NCBI GenBank assembly: GCA_037974665.1
Contig: CM075783.1
Location: forward strand, 42,049,712 to 42,113,711
Direction of reading: 5' to 3'
DNA length: 64,000 nucleotides
From: Ehretia macrophylla
Taxonomy: Eukaryota; Streptophyta; Magnoliopsida; Boraginales; Ehretiaceae
Part shown: positions 49,511-59,292 of the stretch, piece after piece
How positions within the stretch are numbered: the stretch's first letter is position 1
How the letters are laid out: each line of letters opens with the position of its first letter
Position numbers and translations under genes: made by a program
The notes under the pieces: generated by a model
The model's database searches: none
Seen by the model: the letters and a program-made list of their open reading frames with translations, nothing else
What the model was told of the DNA's origin: nothing

Positions 49511-51571
49511 GTATTTTCCAAAAGCTATTACATTCTATCTCATTTAACTTTCTTTGACGGCGCAGTGGAACTCAGAGCCGCCTTAGGGCCTAGAGCCTTC
49601 ACAGCAGCAGTGATGGAAGAGTCTTGCATAAAGCGAAATTAAATTAATTTTTTTTATAAAAAAAATTAAAAATTAAAATAAATTAAACTAAACCCAACTT
49701 CATTTTCTTCTTTAATGAACTATTTTACTGTAAATAAAATCTATATTTTTGTCCATGGCCATATAGGCCCTATTTTTGCCCAAAATTCGAGCTCCTTTCG
49801 CAGCTACTATCTCATATACATATGAATGTATTTTGCTTCTAAAAAAAAAGTTTTATATCCAAAATCAATTCAAAAGCTTTAGGCATTAACAATGAAGTTT
49901 TGTTTGAATTTTGCTTACTCAACACTTCTTTCTGGTGAAGGAAGCTCGTGTTTAAGACGCCTGATAAAGTGGGCATTTGGAAGAAAGATGAGAAAGCTAC
50001 AACAAAGGATCTGATCTCCTACCGTTCAACAAGCGTATTTAGTCAACTCAATTACAGCATGTCTATCAACTAGCGAGTCTAATCTACAGTATGATCATCT
50101 AAGTTCAGTTTGATGTTTCTATTTATCGTTTTGTGTTAGTTTTATGAATGTTAATAATTGATCCATGTGGATCAAGATGATTTATTCGAAAATAATTCTC
50201 TTTTAATCATTTTGAAATTATCTAAATGCTTTTTACGTACAATATTTCAGCCATTTATATCAAATTAGTTATTCAACAACTTAATTCGATAGACAAATTG
50301 CACCACTGCCACTATACTTGAATGAATTTTTAAATAACCCACAAAGTTGTTTTCAGTTTCATATGGATTGATTTCTACTCAAACTACTAAGGATGCACTC
50401 AGCCATTGACTAGTTTGTTAATATATCCCTGCCCTTAAGGATCTGCTTGATACAGATCTTTGCCTCACAGGGATTGGTTAGTTTTATTGTATTCATCTTG
50501 CGTTCATGTGAATGAAATTGCACTTTTTACCCAAAAAAAATAATCCTGCAATGTCTATGAACGAACTTTTGAATCACCATGCATTCTTTACTTTCTTGAT
50601 TCTTTAGGGGAAAATTGTGCAACAGTAATCACCAATACCATGGTGCTGATTTGGCAAGAAACTTGAAAACAGATGGAAAAATCCCAAAATATTGCCTTTA
50701 AAATTGCCATATGCTCGTGGATCATATGTTGAATATCTTACCGGGGGACATTTCATATAAACCGTAACTAAAATGGAATGCTACATTATAACTTTGCGGT
50801 TTATGCCAAAGTCATTGAAGTGTGTCTATCATCTAAAACTGAGCACCAAGTAGAAGAATTACATGACTGGAAACTTTATTTTGTAGTTAGCATCTGCAAT
50901 CTCACTAATAAAAAAGTTGTAATTGCAATAGATTGATTTTTAGTTTCCACATCAATTTCATATGATTTGTGTGCTTTTCTCCAAGTGCTTACCAAATGTT
51001 GTCGAGTAAAAACAGGTTCTTCTCTACTGGACAAATTGTGTCTTCAAAGAATTAGCGAGGAGACGAATTGCTCTTCACGTTTTAAAAGTCTCTCTCTAAT
51101 GATATATGAGCCTCACTAATGCGTGAGATCCACATGTTAAAGAAAGTGCTTCAAAATATTTTAAAATCTAATACCGAATTTGAATAATGTTTTAAAGATT
51201 TTTCCTTTGTTTCTTCTATTGCTTTCGAACATGCCAAAGGCATCAAAAGCTTTACCCCGACAGTTTGGATTGCACATGGGAAAGGAAAGGAAAGTAAGAT
51301 AGTGGAAGAAAAATAAAGGAAAGGAAATGAAAGAAATTTAAATTTTTTTGTTTGGATTGGAGAAGTAAAAGAAATGAAAGAATAATTTTAAATAAAAAAT
51401 TACCTTACTATCCTTCTTATAAGATAACCATAAAAAAATTTAAGGATAAATTAGTCTTTTTATAGATTTTACTTTCCTTTCCCTTCATTTTATCTCAAAT
51501 TGAAAGGATTGTAAAATTCTTCTCATTAAAAAAAATGAAGGAATTTTAGAATTCTTCCAAATTCTTTATTA

Positions 51572-52020
51572 AGGCTCAATTTGTTTACAGTAAAATATTT
51601 TTTGAATTTTTCGATGTTTGGTAACACAAAAAATTTGGTCAAGCGGAAAACACTTCCGGTCAAGGAAAAATTTTAGTTCAAAAGAGTAAAGAGAACATTT
51701 TCCAGAAGAAAACATTTTCTAGAACTTACCAACTTTACCCCCACCCCCACCCCTACCCCTACCTCTACCTTCACCCCTACCCCGACCTTACCTCTCCACC
51801 CCACTCCTACCCCATCCTCCACCTCACCCACTCTCTACCTTTACGATTAACGTATATATTATATATGTATTTTTTTTTATAAAATATCATATCGAAAAAT
51901 ATTTTCACTGTACATCCAAATATTAAAAAATATTTTTTAATATTCTATTTTTAAAAAAAATATTTTTTTCTAAAAATATTTTTCTCTAATAAGTTATTTT
52001 ACGACAAACAAACGAAGCCT
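51572..52020. mobile_element. MITE-like element, copy 1
   Basis: The left end AGGCTCAATTTGTTTACAGT and the complement of the right end (AGGCTTCGTTTGTTTGTCGT) are imperfect inverted repeats, followed by TAAAATA. The interior is AT-rich with a C-rich tract. I could not define a target duplication. It may sit inside an older element whose ends are near 51258 (CAGTTTGGATTG) and 52100 (complement of GTTTGGACTG). Confidence 0.55.
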
Positions 52021-52565
52021 AAATTTCAAAATGCATACCAAATAGGGGAAATGATTCCATAATTTCTCCCTTTTCTTTAAAAAAGGCAGTCCAAACAAGC
52101 TGTTAAGCACATCTACGTGCTAAAAAGTAAGCATCTAGTCATTTGAAAACCAACATGTTGTGTTCCATTTCAGGCCATGAGAGCTTGGCTTATCTCAGCC
52201 CTTAGTGAATTACCCAAACCATGAAATGACAACTTAGGATCTCAATGTCCTTGTGCATATCATTATGGGAAGTTGATGTTTTTGGAAGGGGAAACTATTC
52301 ATACAATCCGTACTAATATCATTCTTCTTACATGGGTTAGGCTTTTTTTTTTTTTTTCACGAACTTATATCAGTTTGAATTAATTAATTTTTTTTTGAAA
52401 GCCATAATAAAGAGAATCACGCAATCGCGTATATTAATAAGACCTACACATATTGATCTTAATAAAAATATGTAAGAGAAAGATCAACTCAAGAATTTTC
52501 TATATTTTTGTGCGTGAAATCAATACATTTTTTCCTACAAGAAGTCGTTATTCATTTTCAAACTT

Positions 52566-53088
52566 AGGCTCCGTTTGTTTGCCGTAAAATATTTTTAAAT
52601 TTTTTCGATGTTTAGTAACACCAAAAAATTGTCAATTGAAAAATATTTTTCAGTAAAAAATTGTTGCTATTTTTGCTCAATTTTTCGGTATTTGGTAACA
52701 CTGAAAAATTAGTCAATTAAAAAATATTTTTTAATCAAATATTACGGCAAATACAAAGTTTGAAAAAATATTTTCATGTCCTTTGGGAGAAGAAAATATT
52801 TTTCGCAACTCAACCACCCCTACCCCCCACCTCCTCACCCTCACGCTTAACATATATATTATGCGTATATTTTTTTTATAAAATCTAATGGCAAAAAATA
52901 TTTTTTATTGTATATCCAAACATTAGAAAATATTTTCTAATATTCTATTTTAAAAAAAAATATTTTCTCTTAACAAATTATTTTACGGCAAACAAATAAA
53001 ATCCAAAAAAGTATTTTATTTTTCAAAAAAATATTTTTAATTTTTTTTTTACACAAATAAATTATGTTACAACAAACAAACAGAACCT
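52566..53088. mobile_element. MITE-like element, copy 2
   Basis: Same family as 51572-52020: the left end is AGGCTCCGTTTGTTTGCCGT, and the right end is the complement of AGGTTCTGTTTGTTTGTTGT. An extra internal end-like sequence near 52980-53004 suggests a nested or rearranged copy. Confidence 0.55.
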
Positions 53089-53759
53089 CATATTCAAATT
53101 TGCTTTTTGAAGCTGGCTGCTAGCCAAATATTTAGACAAACGAATCAACTGGTTTGCCGGCGTATTTAAACAGTCAATGTCACTTTTTAATGAATCTATA
53201 TGCCTTCAACCAACTTTTTCATCAGATACACACACATCTTTTCCTTATCTTTCCCTTTTTTAATATAATAAAGTTCATGATACATATTCAAAATTTTTAA
53301 ATAAAAGTTCAAAGCATGATACATATTCAAAATTTTTAAATATAACATATCACTTTAATCATTCTCTCCATCTTTAGTTTTCCTTTATCTACGAAAAGAT
53401 AAATAAAATTTATAAATAAATTAACATATTTACTCTTAACCAAACAAAAAGAACCAGAAAGAAAAAGAAAGAAATGAGATAAATATTACAAGCATTACAT
53501 AAAATCCTAATCATTTCCCCCTTTTGACTCTAAATGATCATGTTATTCAAGATTGGCCTAACCCCTCCTATTATTTTTCTTCATTTATTCGTTTAGACAA
53601 AATAAAATAAAGCTAAAGAATTCTTCCCTAACTACTCTCGTTTTCCGTTTCCTCGAATTCAAACATTGTGTTAAAGGGAATCAAGACTCGACCATGTCAA
53701 TCAATACAAACAAATTTAAGAAAAAGACTTAAAACGTCAAGTTAAACATTTGACTTAAT

Positions 53760-53890
53760 AGGCGCGTGAGTTCACCTTTTGTGGCGGTTAGTAGGAACCG
53801 CGAACCGCGGTCAAAGACCTCATTTTACGACGGTTAATAGCCACCGCTGTATTTGACTTGCCACAAATGCCAATTTTTTTTGTAGTGTGC
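53760..53890. mobile_element. Possible CACTA right-end fragment
   Basis: The segment ends TTTTTTTTGTAGTGTG, like a CACTA terminus, and is preceded by ACCGCG/CGGTT-type words. No matching left end was found, so it may be a truncated element. Confidence 0.3.
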
Positions 53891-54204
53891 ACACATCATA
53901 CAAACTCCTAATCATCCCGATCGTTGTCAAGGTTTTGGTAAATTTAAGAACTATCATCACCCTATTCTCAATTACGAGAAGCAAATCAAACACCACGTCC
54001 ACAATTAATATTTGCACGTATTATCATCACCTCCATAAATGAGTTGCATAGTAAAGCAAAGGCAAAGAAGCAGGTTGCTTTGCACGCCTGCCTCATAAAT
54101 CTTAATATGATTGGTTGACAAAAAAAACTAAGAATTACTGTTAATAATTGAAACTATTCGTGTGAAATTGTGCAGAACAAAGTCAACCATTGCACGAGTC
54201 TGCA

Positions 54205-54258
54205 TGCCGCAACATTATCAGTGTTGCATGAGTGCCCCTATACTATCTGGGACGGAGC
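54205..54258 (+). pseudogene. Relic of a thaumatin-like protein N-terminus
   Basis: The translated stretch ATLSVLHECPYTIWDGA resembles the start of mature thaumatin-like/PR-5 proteins (ATF-x-V-x-N-x-CPYT-x-W). The frame then runs into AT-rich, non-thaumatin sequence, and no later cysteine-rich parts are found, so this is at most a short broken fragment. Confidence 0.35.
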
Positions 54259-55059
54259 AAAGATTAGAATGTTGGGGGTTAAATTTTTTTTTTTTATAAT
54301 ATTTTTTAGGTTTGTAAAAACAAGACTCAATTTTTACGGTTTTAATTTTTTTTACACACACATATATATAATGTGTATATGTATAATGTTTTTAGAAAGA
54401 TTTTTCTCTATACATAGTCAGGTCTCCATATTTGATATATCTTGAATCAGATCTTTCCAGAAACATGGTGTATATATATAGAATTTTAGTTCATTAAATA
54501 TACTATATATATGGAGAGAAACATGGAATGTACCTTGTTAATGAAGAAAAAAAAAATGTACCTATTGTTTTAGAGGCAAAAGACAGAGACAAAATTAGAT
54601 AAAAGATGATAGTTATTAGTTAAAACTTAAAAGAAAATATAGATGATAGATGATGAATAGATTAAAAAAAAAAAAAAAAAGTAGAGGTTTTTCTTACAAA
54701 ATTGGCAAAGGAAAGTGGGATTTTTTCTTTATTTTTTTAATCTCAACTTAAAACTAGAAACTAAAAAAAATAAAAACTTTACAATAACTGTGGCTTGAAC
54801 CCGCGACCAACAACACAAAAATGCTTTTCTCTAACCACCAAGGCAAACACCATATTGGAGACAGCTTCTATAACACTTTTCTTTCACCAACTTACATAAG
54901 GAGACTAGCAAAAAAATAAAAACACCATGGTGAGTCGAGTTTGCCATATAAAAACACTCATAACAAACCACCAATCTAAACCATATGTTGTAAACTTTAA
55001 CAATTTTTATAATATTTATTGGAAAGGTCAAATCTATTTTTTTTTTTAAAATACATTAA

Positions 55060-55086
55060 ATATATATATATATATATATATATATT
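55060..55086. repeat. (TA)n microsatellite
   Basis: An uninterrupted TA run, followed within 25 bases by a C-rich tract. Confidence 0.9.
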
Positions 55087-55971
55087 TTTAGAGGTTACCC
55101 AATCCCCCCCCCTCCCCCCCTCCACCCCCACCCCCATCCCCACCCCTACCCTTGTACCATGGCTATATATGTATTAACAAGGGTTACTAACATCAACAAG
55201 AAGCCCACGTACGTGGAGCATGATTGGTCGTGGATTATTCACTACAAGAAAAAAAGGTTGAGGCGACGGCCAAAATTCGTAGCCTAGCAATAGCTAAATT
55301 GGGACGGGCGACCGCTAGACTACGAAATACCGTCTGAAATAAAAAGTTCCGTCGCCAATTTGATATTCCGTAGCCCATCCGTAGCCAATTCTGGAAATTA
55401 ATTTGTATTTATTTTTTATAACTTACGTAGCAAAATAGTCGTAGCTCATCCGTAGCCAACTTTTTTTTAAAAAAAATTAATTATTAACGTTCGTAATAAA
55501 TCCGTAGTCGTTTCGGTCGTAAATCGTCTGTAGCCCACGACTACGGATTAGTATCCGTAGAATATCGGTAGCCCTTTTTTCCGTAGCCAATCCGTAGCCA
55601 ACTAAAATTTTTATTTTATTATTAATTATTAACATCCGTAGCAAAGCAGTAGCCATTTCGGTCGTAAATCGACCGTCGTCCACGGCTACGGATTGTTATG
55701 GTAGCCAATCCGTAGCCAATTGTCGCCAAATATCCGTAGCCTTTTGTCGGCACATTGCCGTAGCTATTCCGTCGCTAATTAATTATTTAATATAAAAAAA
55801 TAAAAACAATTATAAATATAAAAAAATTTATATTAACAAAAAAATTTAAAAATACAAATTATTATTTACAAAAAATTTAATATTTACAATAGTTTATAAT
55901 ATTTACAAAAAAAACTAATACAAAAATAATATTAATTTACAAAAAAAACTAAAATGATCTACTATTGTATT

Positions 55972-56055
55972 CTAATTATCTCGCTCATATGATTTTAATG
56001 CCTGCAAAGCTTTACTTTTCTCTTTCTGTACTTTCTCATGCTTTTCCAAAGTCAT
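55972..56055 (-). pseudogene. Short coiled-coil-like coding remnant in the CACTA element
   Basis: 27 codons on the minus strand (MTLEKHEKVQKEKSKALQAL, then KSYERDN and stop). The Lys/Glu-rich, helix-forming sequence looks like the tail of a protein, possibly a last exon of a CACTA-encoded accessory protein. It is too short to identify. Confidence 0.25.
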
Positions 56056-56146
56056 CTCCTATTACACTACAAACAAATATGCATAAATAACAAACAAATA
56101 TTGCTTGAAGTTATTTAGAGTAGTTTAATTTATTAAATTCCTCATC

Positions 56147-56148
<2 letters not shown>

Positions 56149-56183
<35 letters not shown>
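56149..56183. repeat. (TA)n microsatellite inside the CACTA element
   Basis: About 35 bases of uninterrupted TA repeats. Confidence 0.9.
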
Positions 56184-56185
<2 letters not shown>

Positions 56186-56399
56186 CCAAATTTCTTCTCT
56201 CGACACAATCTAACCAGTGAAATAGTATTAAAAAGACACCAAAAGCTCATGAGTTAAAAGAGAAAATAGTTAATAAGAAACTTGGAATCAGTCCAAGGCT
56301 TCTAGGAAGAAATGTAATTGGATCTCCTAAGTAATGTTTTGCATATGGAAGTGTCGTTTGTATGAAATTACCTTATTATCTACCCTTTTAATATATAAT

Positions 56400-56769
56400 T
56401 CTTCGTATCACCAATGCCATTTGCATAAAAGGGGGTACAAGTTGGAGAAAATTGATGCATTCATATAGAAAAGAGAAATTCTACCACATTTTGAACCATT
56501 GTAAGCCAGATCTCCACAGTCCTTAATAGGGATAATTTTATTGTCAAACATATAAGAAAAATGTTCAGTCATGTTCCCTCTACCAAGTATGCATTTAGAA
56601 AAGCTTGAAAACACAGGGACATAATACTTGCAATACCACAACACTCAACTCCATATGAAGAAGGATTATATTCTCCGACATCATCCTTCCAATTCGATAA
56701 ATACTCGAATGGATCATTCTCCACTTTTTCATTAAATCTCAACAAAGTTAATCCTAAATCACTTAACAA
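56400..56769 (-). pseudogene. Possible captured fragment of an LRR receptor-like kinase N-terminus
   Basis: On the minus strand, LTLLRFNEKVENDPFEYLSN, continuing WKDDVGEYNPSSYGVECCG, resembles the start of the LRR N-terminal domain of MRH1/MDIS1-interacting receptor-like kinases (L-A-L-L-R-F-K-E-R-V, DP-x-G-x-LSNW, DP-C-x-W-x-GVEC). An overlapping frame continues with LGRGNMTEH-like residues where an LCLxGxLAPE segment would be expected. The copy is frameshifted and lacks the rest of the gene. Gene-fragment capture is known for plant CACTA elements. Confidence 0.45.
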
Positions 56770-57045
56770 AAGAATTTTATTTAAGCACGTGATTCCGTTA
56801 TTTCAATTCTCAATTAGCATGACTCTATTATTTCAATTCTAAATTAGCTCAACTCTATTATTTCAACTCTAAATTAACACATGACTTCATTATTTTCACA
56901 TATAATAAAAGAATAGCACCACTAATCAAATAATGCTACATCGACATTAACATATACATATTATCGGCATTAACATATATACATATTGAACTATAAGTGT
57001 GGTACATATTCAACTCTAAACTATTTACCTATAGATAGATATAGG

Positions 57046-57172
57046 AATATGATGGTGGTGTTCTTGGTGGTGGTGATGGTGCCATTGGTGGTGTTGATGA
57101 TGCCCTTGATAGTGGTGATGGGGGTGGTACTCTTGGTGATGTATTTGGTGGTGCCCTTGGTAGTGATGACGA
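57046..57172. repeat. GT-rich minisatellite (GGTGGTGATGGTGCC type), copy 1
   Basis: Imperfect triplet-based repeats of GGTGGT, GATGGTG and CCCTTGGTAGT. They follow AAACTATTTACCTATAGA, the phrase that also precedes the second tract at 58612. Confidence 0.75.
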
Positions 57173-57326
57173 ATAAAAATTAAATAAATAAATGAAAAAA
57201 TCAATAAATTATAAATAAAATATAGATTATATATATATACACATACAAATATAAACTAGTATATTGCACTACCTTTGATGGTGTTGGTGATGCCCATAGT
57301 AGTGGTATCCTTAGTGTTGATGGTGT

Positions 57327-58580
57327 CACGCCCCGATCAAACACGACAATAATCAGACAAAGTCTCCCCTTAATTGGCTACATTCAAACACTTGTACAGT
57401 TATACTCAATGCCAACAACAAATACACAAGAACACCTTCTTGAAGCTTTGCTTATGCATAACATGCTAAACACAACATTTCTTCATAATAGGTCTATATA
57501 AGCCTAGCAATATTTACAAGTACAAGGAATTTAAATTTCATGTTCTAGAAAGCTTCTAAGTCTCACAATATTAGCTAGACCTGTTTTTACTCACAAGTTC
57601 TCAAGATGAATTACAATCCATAAAGCAAAGACTTTCTAAGTTCAAAAATAAGCTAAGTATGATTTAGTTACATTTCTAAAGTGATTCATAAACTTGCAAC
57701 TAAACTCTTGGATTTCCATAAGTCAAAAGTTATGATCTAACATGTGCATAATGGAACTTTGTTGCAAAACTATAAAACTTGCAAAACATCATAATCCAAT
57801 CGTTTAATTCAATATAACTCATAAATCATTCACAACCAATAATTCAATCGTTTCACAAATCTAGTGATAGCAAATGAGGCTACCACTTATAGCATTCACA
57901 CATATTTTACCTAATTTCCGTTAGCATTTAACTTGTACGAGAGCACCATTAAGTTCACTTGGTAATCATTTTTAGCAATCTAACTAGCTAACAACATAAA
58001 CAAGTCACATTTCCATTTGAAATCTAAGGAAATTTACAAGATTCCAACTTTAAGACTTATTTTGCAAGCATGTATCATGTATATATGTTGTATGCAATGT
58101 ATGAAGGCTAAAAATACTCATTCAAGCATTTTATCAAACATATATTCAACATATTATACAACTAAATCAAACAACAACACCCACATAAAGTCTCTAACTT
58201 TTAACAACATTCTACACATGTACTTCACATTTACTTCATAATAAACAACCTAGCATGTGAATTCATATCCCAATTTAACACTAAAGGCCCAAAATATTTA
58301 AGTAGTATATTGTATTACCAAATAACATTACATATTGCACAACCAAATATGACTACAATACAACATTTTTAATTCACACAATATTTATGACAAATATAAT
58401 ACCAAATATTTATGTCAAATATCACTAAATAAAATTAGAAATAAACATAAAATTAAGTACAAAAACTATAGATTGAACAAATAAAAATCTAAAATTCATA
58501 CACACATACATATATATATACACACACATATATATACATATGTGTATAGTAGACAAAAAAGATGAGAAATATAAACCTTA
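57327..58580. other. AT-rich segment between the two GT-rich tracts, possibly a nested insertion
   Basis: It begins at TGTCACGCCCCGATC, a start seen in some plant transposons as I recall it, and runs to the second copy of the phrase AAACTATTTACCTATAGA (about 58578). No gene is recognisable. The duplicated flanking phrase and GT-rich tract fit a segmental duplication or nested insertion inside the CACTA element. Confidence 0.35.
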
Positions 58581-58611
58581 AACTATTTACCTATAGAAAA
58601 GAGAAAATGAG

Positions 58612-58752
58612 ATGGTAGTCATGGTGATGGTGCCCTTGGTAGTGGTAGTGGTACCCTTGGTGGTATTGGTAGTGTTAGTGGCACCCATGGTGGTGGTGAT
58701 GGTGCCTTTGGTAGTGGTGATGGTGGCCATGGTAGTAGTGGTGGTTGATGAT
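58612..58752. repeat. GT-rich minisatellite, copy 2
   Basis: Repeats of GGTGATGGTGCCCTTGGTAGTGG type. The minus strand reads as a Thr-rich, open low-complexity frame; it is not treated as a gene. Confidence 0.75.
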
Positions 58753-58924
58753 AGTACCTTAGAGAGAAAAGAAAGAAAATTTCGTAGAGAGAGAGAAGAG
58801 AGGGAAAAAAATAGAGGGAAATGAAAAAACTTGAAAAACATTTTGTAGTTGTATCTGGAAAAAAAAACGCGGGCGTCGGAATGGCTACGGGTTTGCGTAG
58901 CCATAAAAAAAATAAAATAAAATA

Positions 58925-59102
58925 AAAAATGGTTTCGCCGAAGGGCCGGCCGACCATCGGCGGCCGACCGAGGCAAATGTAAAGCCTCTGTCCATGGCGG
59001 CCGGCCGGCGGGCCTTTCGGTAGGCCTTCCGGCCACACCGGTAGGTATTTCGGCCACACCGGCCTGCCGGCGAGCCCTCTGGTAGGCCCTCCTACCGGCC
59101 AA
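58925..59102. repeat. GC-rich island with repeated GGCCGGCC/ACCGGC words
   Basis: About 180 bases of strongly GC-rich sequence in an otherwise very AT-rich element. Words such as GGCCGGCCG, CACACCGG, TAGGCC and TCGGCC recur in both orientations. Confidence 0.8.
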
Positions 59103-59292
59103 GTTTATTATTATTTTTTTAAAAAATTAATTTTTTTTTTAAAAAAAAATTATATTTTCTAAAACATCTCAAATTTATGGTTTTTCAATATTCATAGGCT
59201 TATTTAATTTAGTTATTTTTTTTAAAGTTTATATGTACTTTATTATATATATAATAGGTTTAGTTTAATTTAACTTAAGTTTGTATTAGCCA

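Larger units (their letters stand above)
47417..55239. other. Long gene-poor, repeat-rich spacer
   Basis: AT-rich sequence without a convincing complete gene. It contains a 100-bp tandem duplication (49311-49510), two related MITE-like elements (51572-52020 and 52566-53088), a possible CACTA end fragment (53760-53890), a thaumatin-like relic (54205-54258), C-rich tracts (51735-51835 and 55100-55150) and a TA microsatellite (55060-55086). Short open frames such as 48891-49130 match nothing I recognise. Confidence 0.55.

Noticed and set aside
54785-54815. tRNA-like phrase GGCTTGAACCCGCGACC
   Set aside because: Such phrases are common in plant transposons; no cloverleaf arms were found around it.
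55100-55150. C-rich tract as a possible i-motif/G-quadruplex promoter element
   Set aside because: Similar C-rich tracts lie inside the MITE-like elements nearby (51735-51835), so simple repeat expansion is the easier explanation.
58587-59102. A 171-residue minus-strand frame
   Set aside because: It is made of the GC-rich island, a poly-Phe/Ser stretch and a Thr-rich minisatellite, so it is a low-complexity reading rather than a gene.
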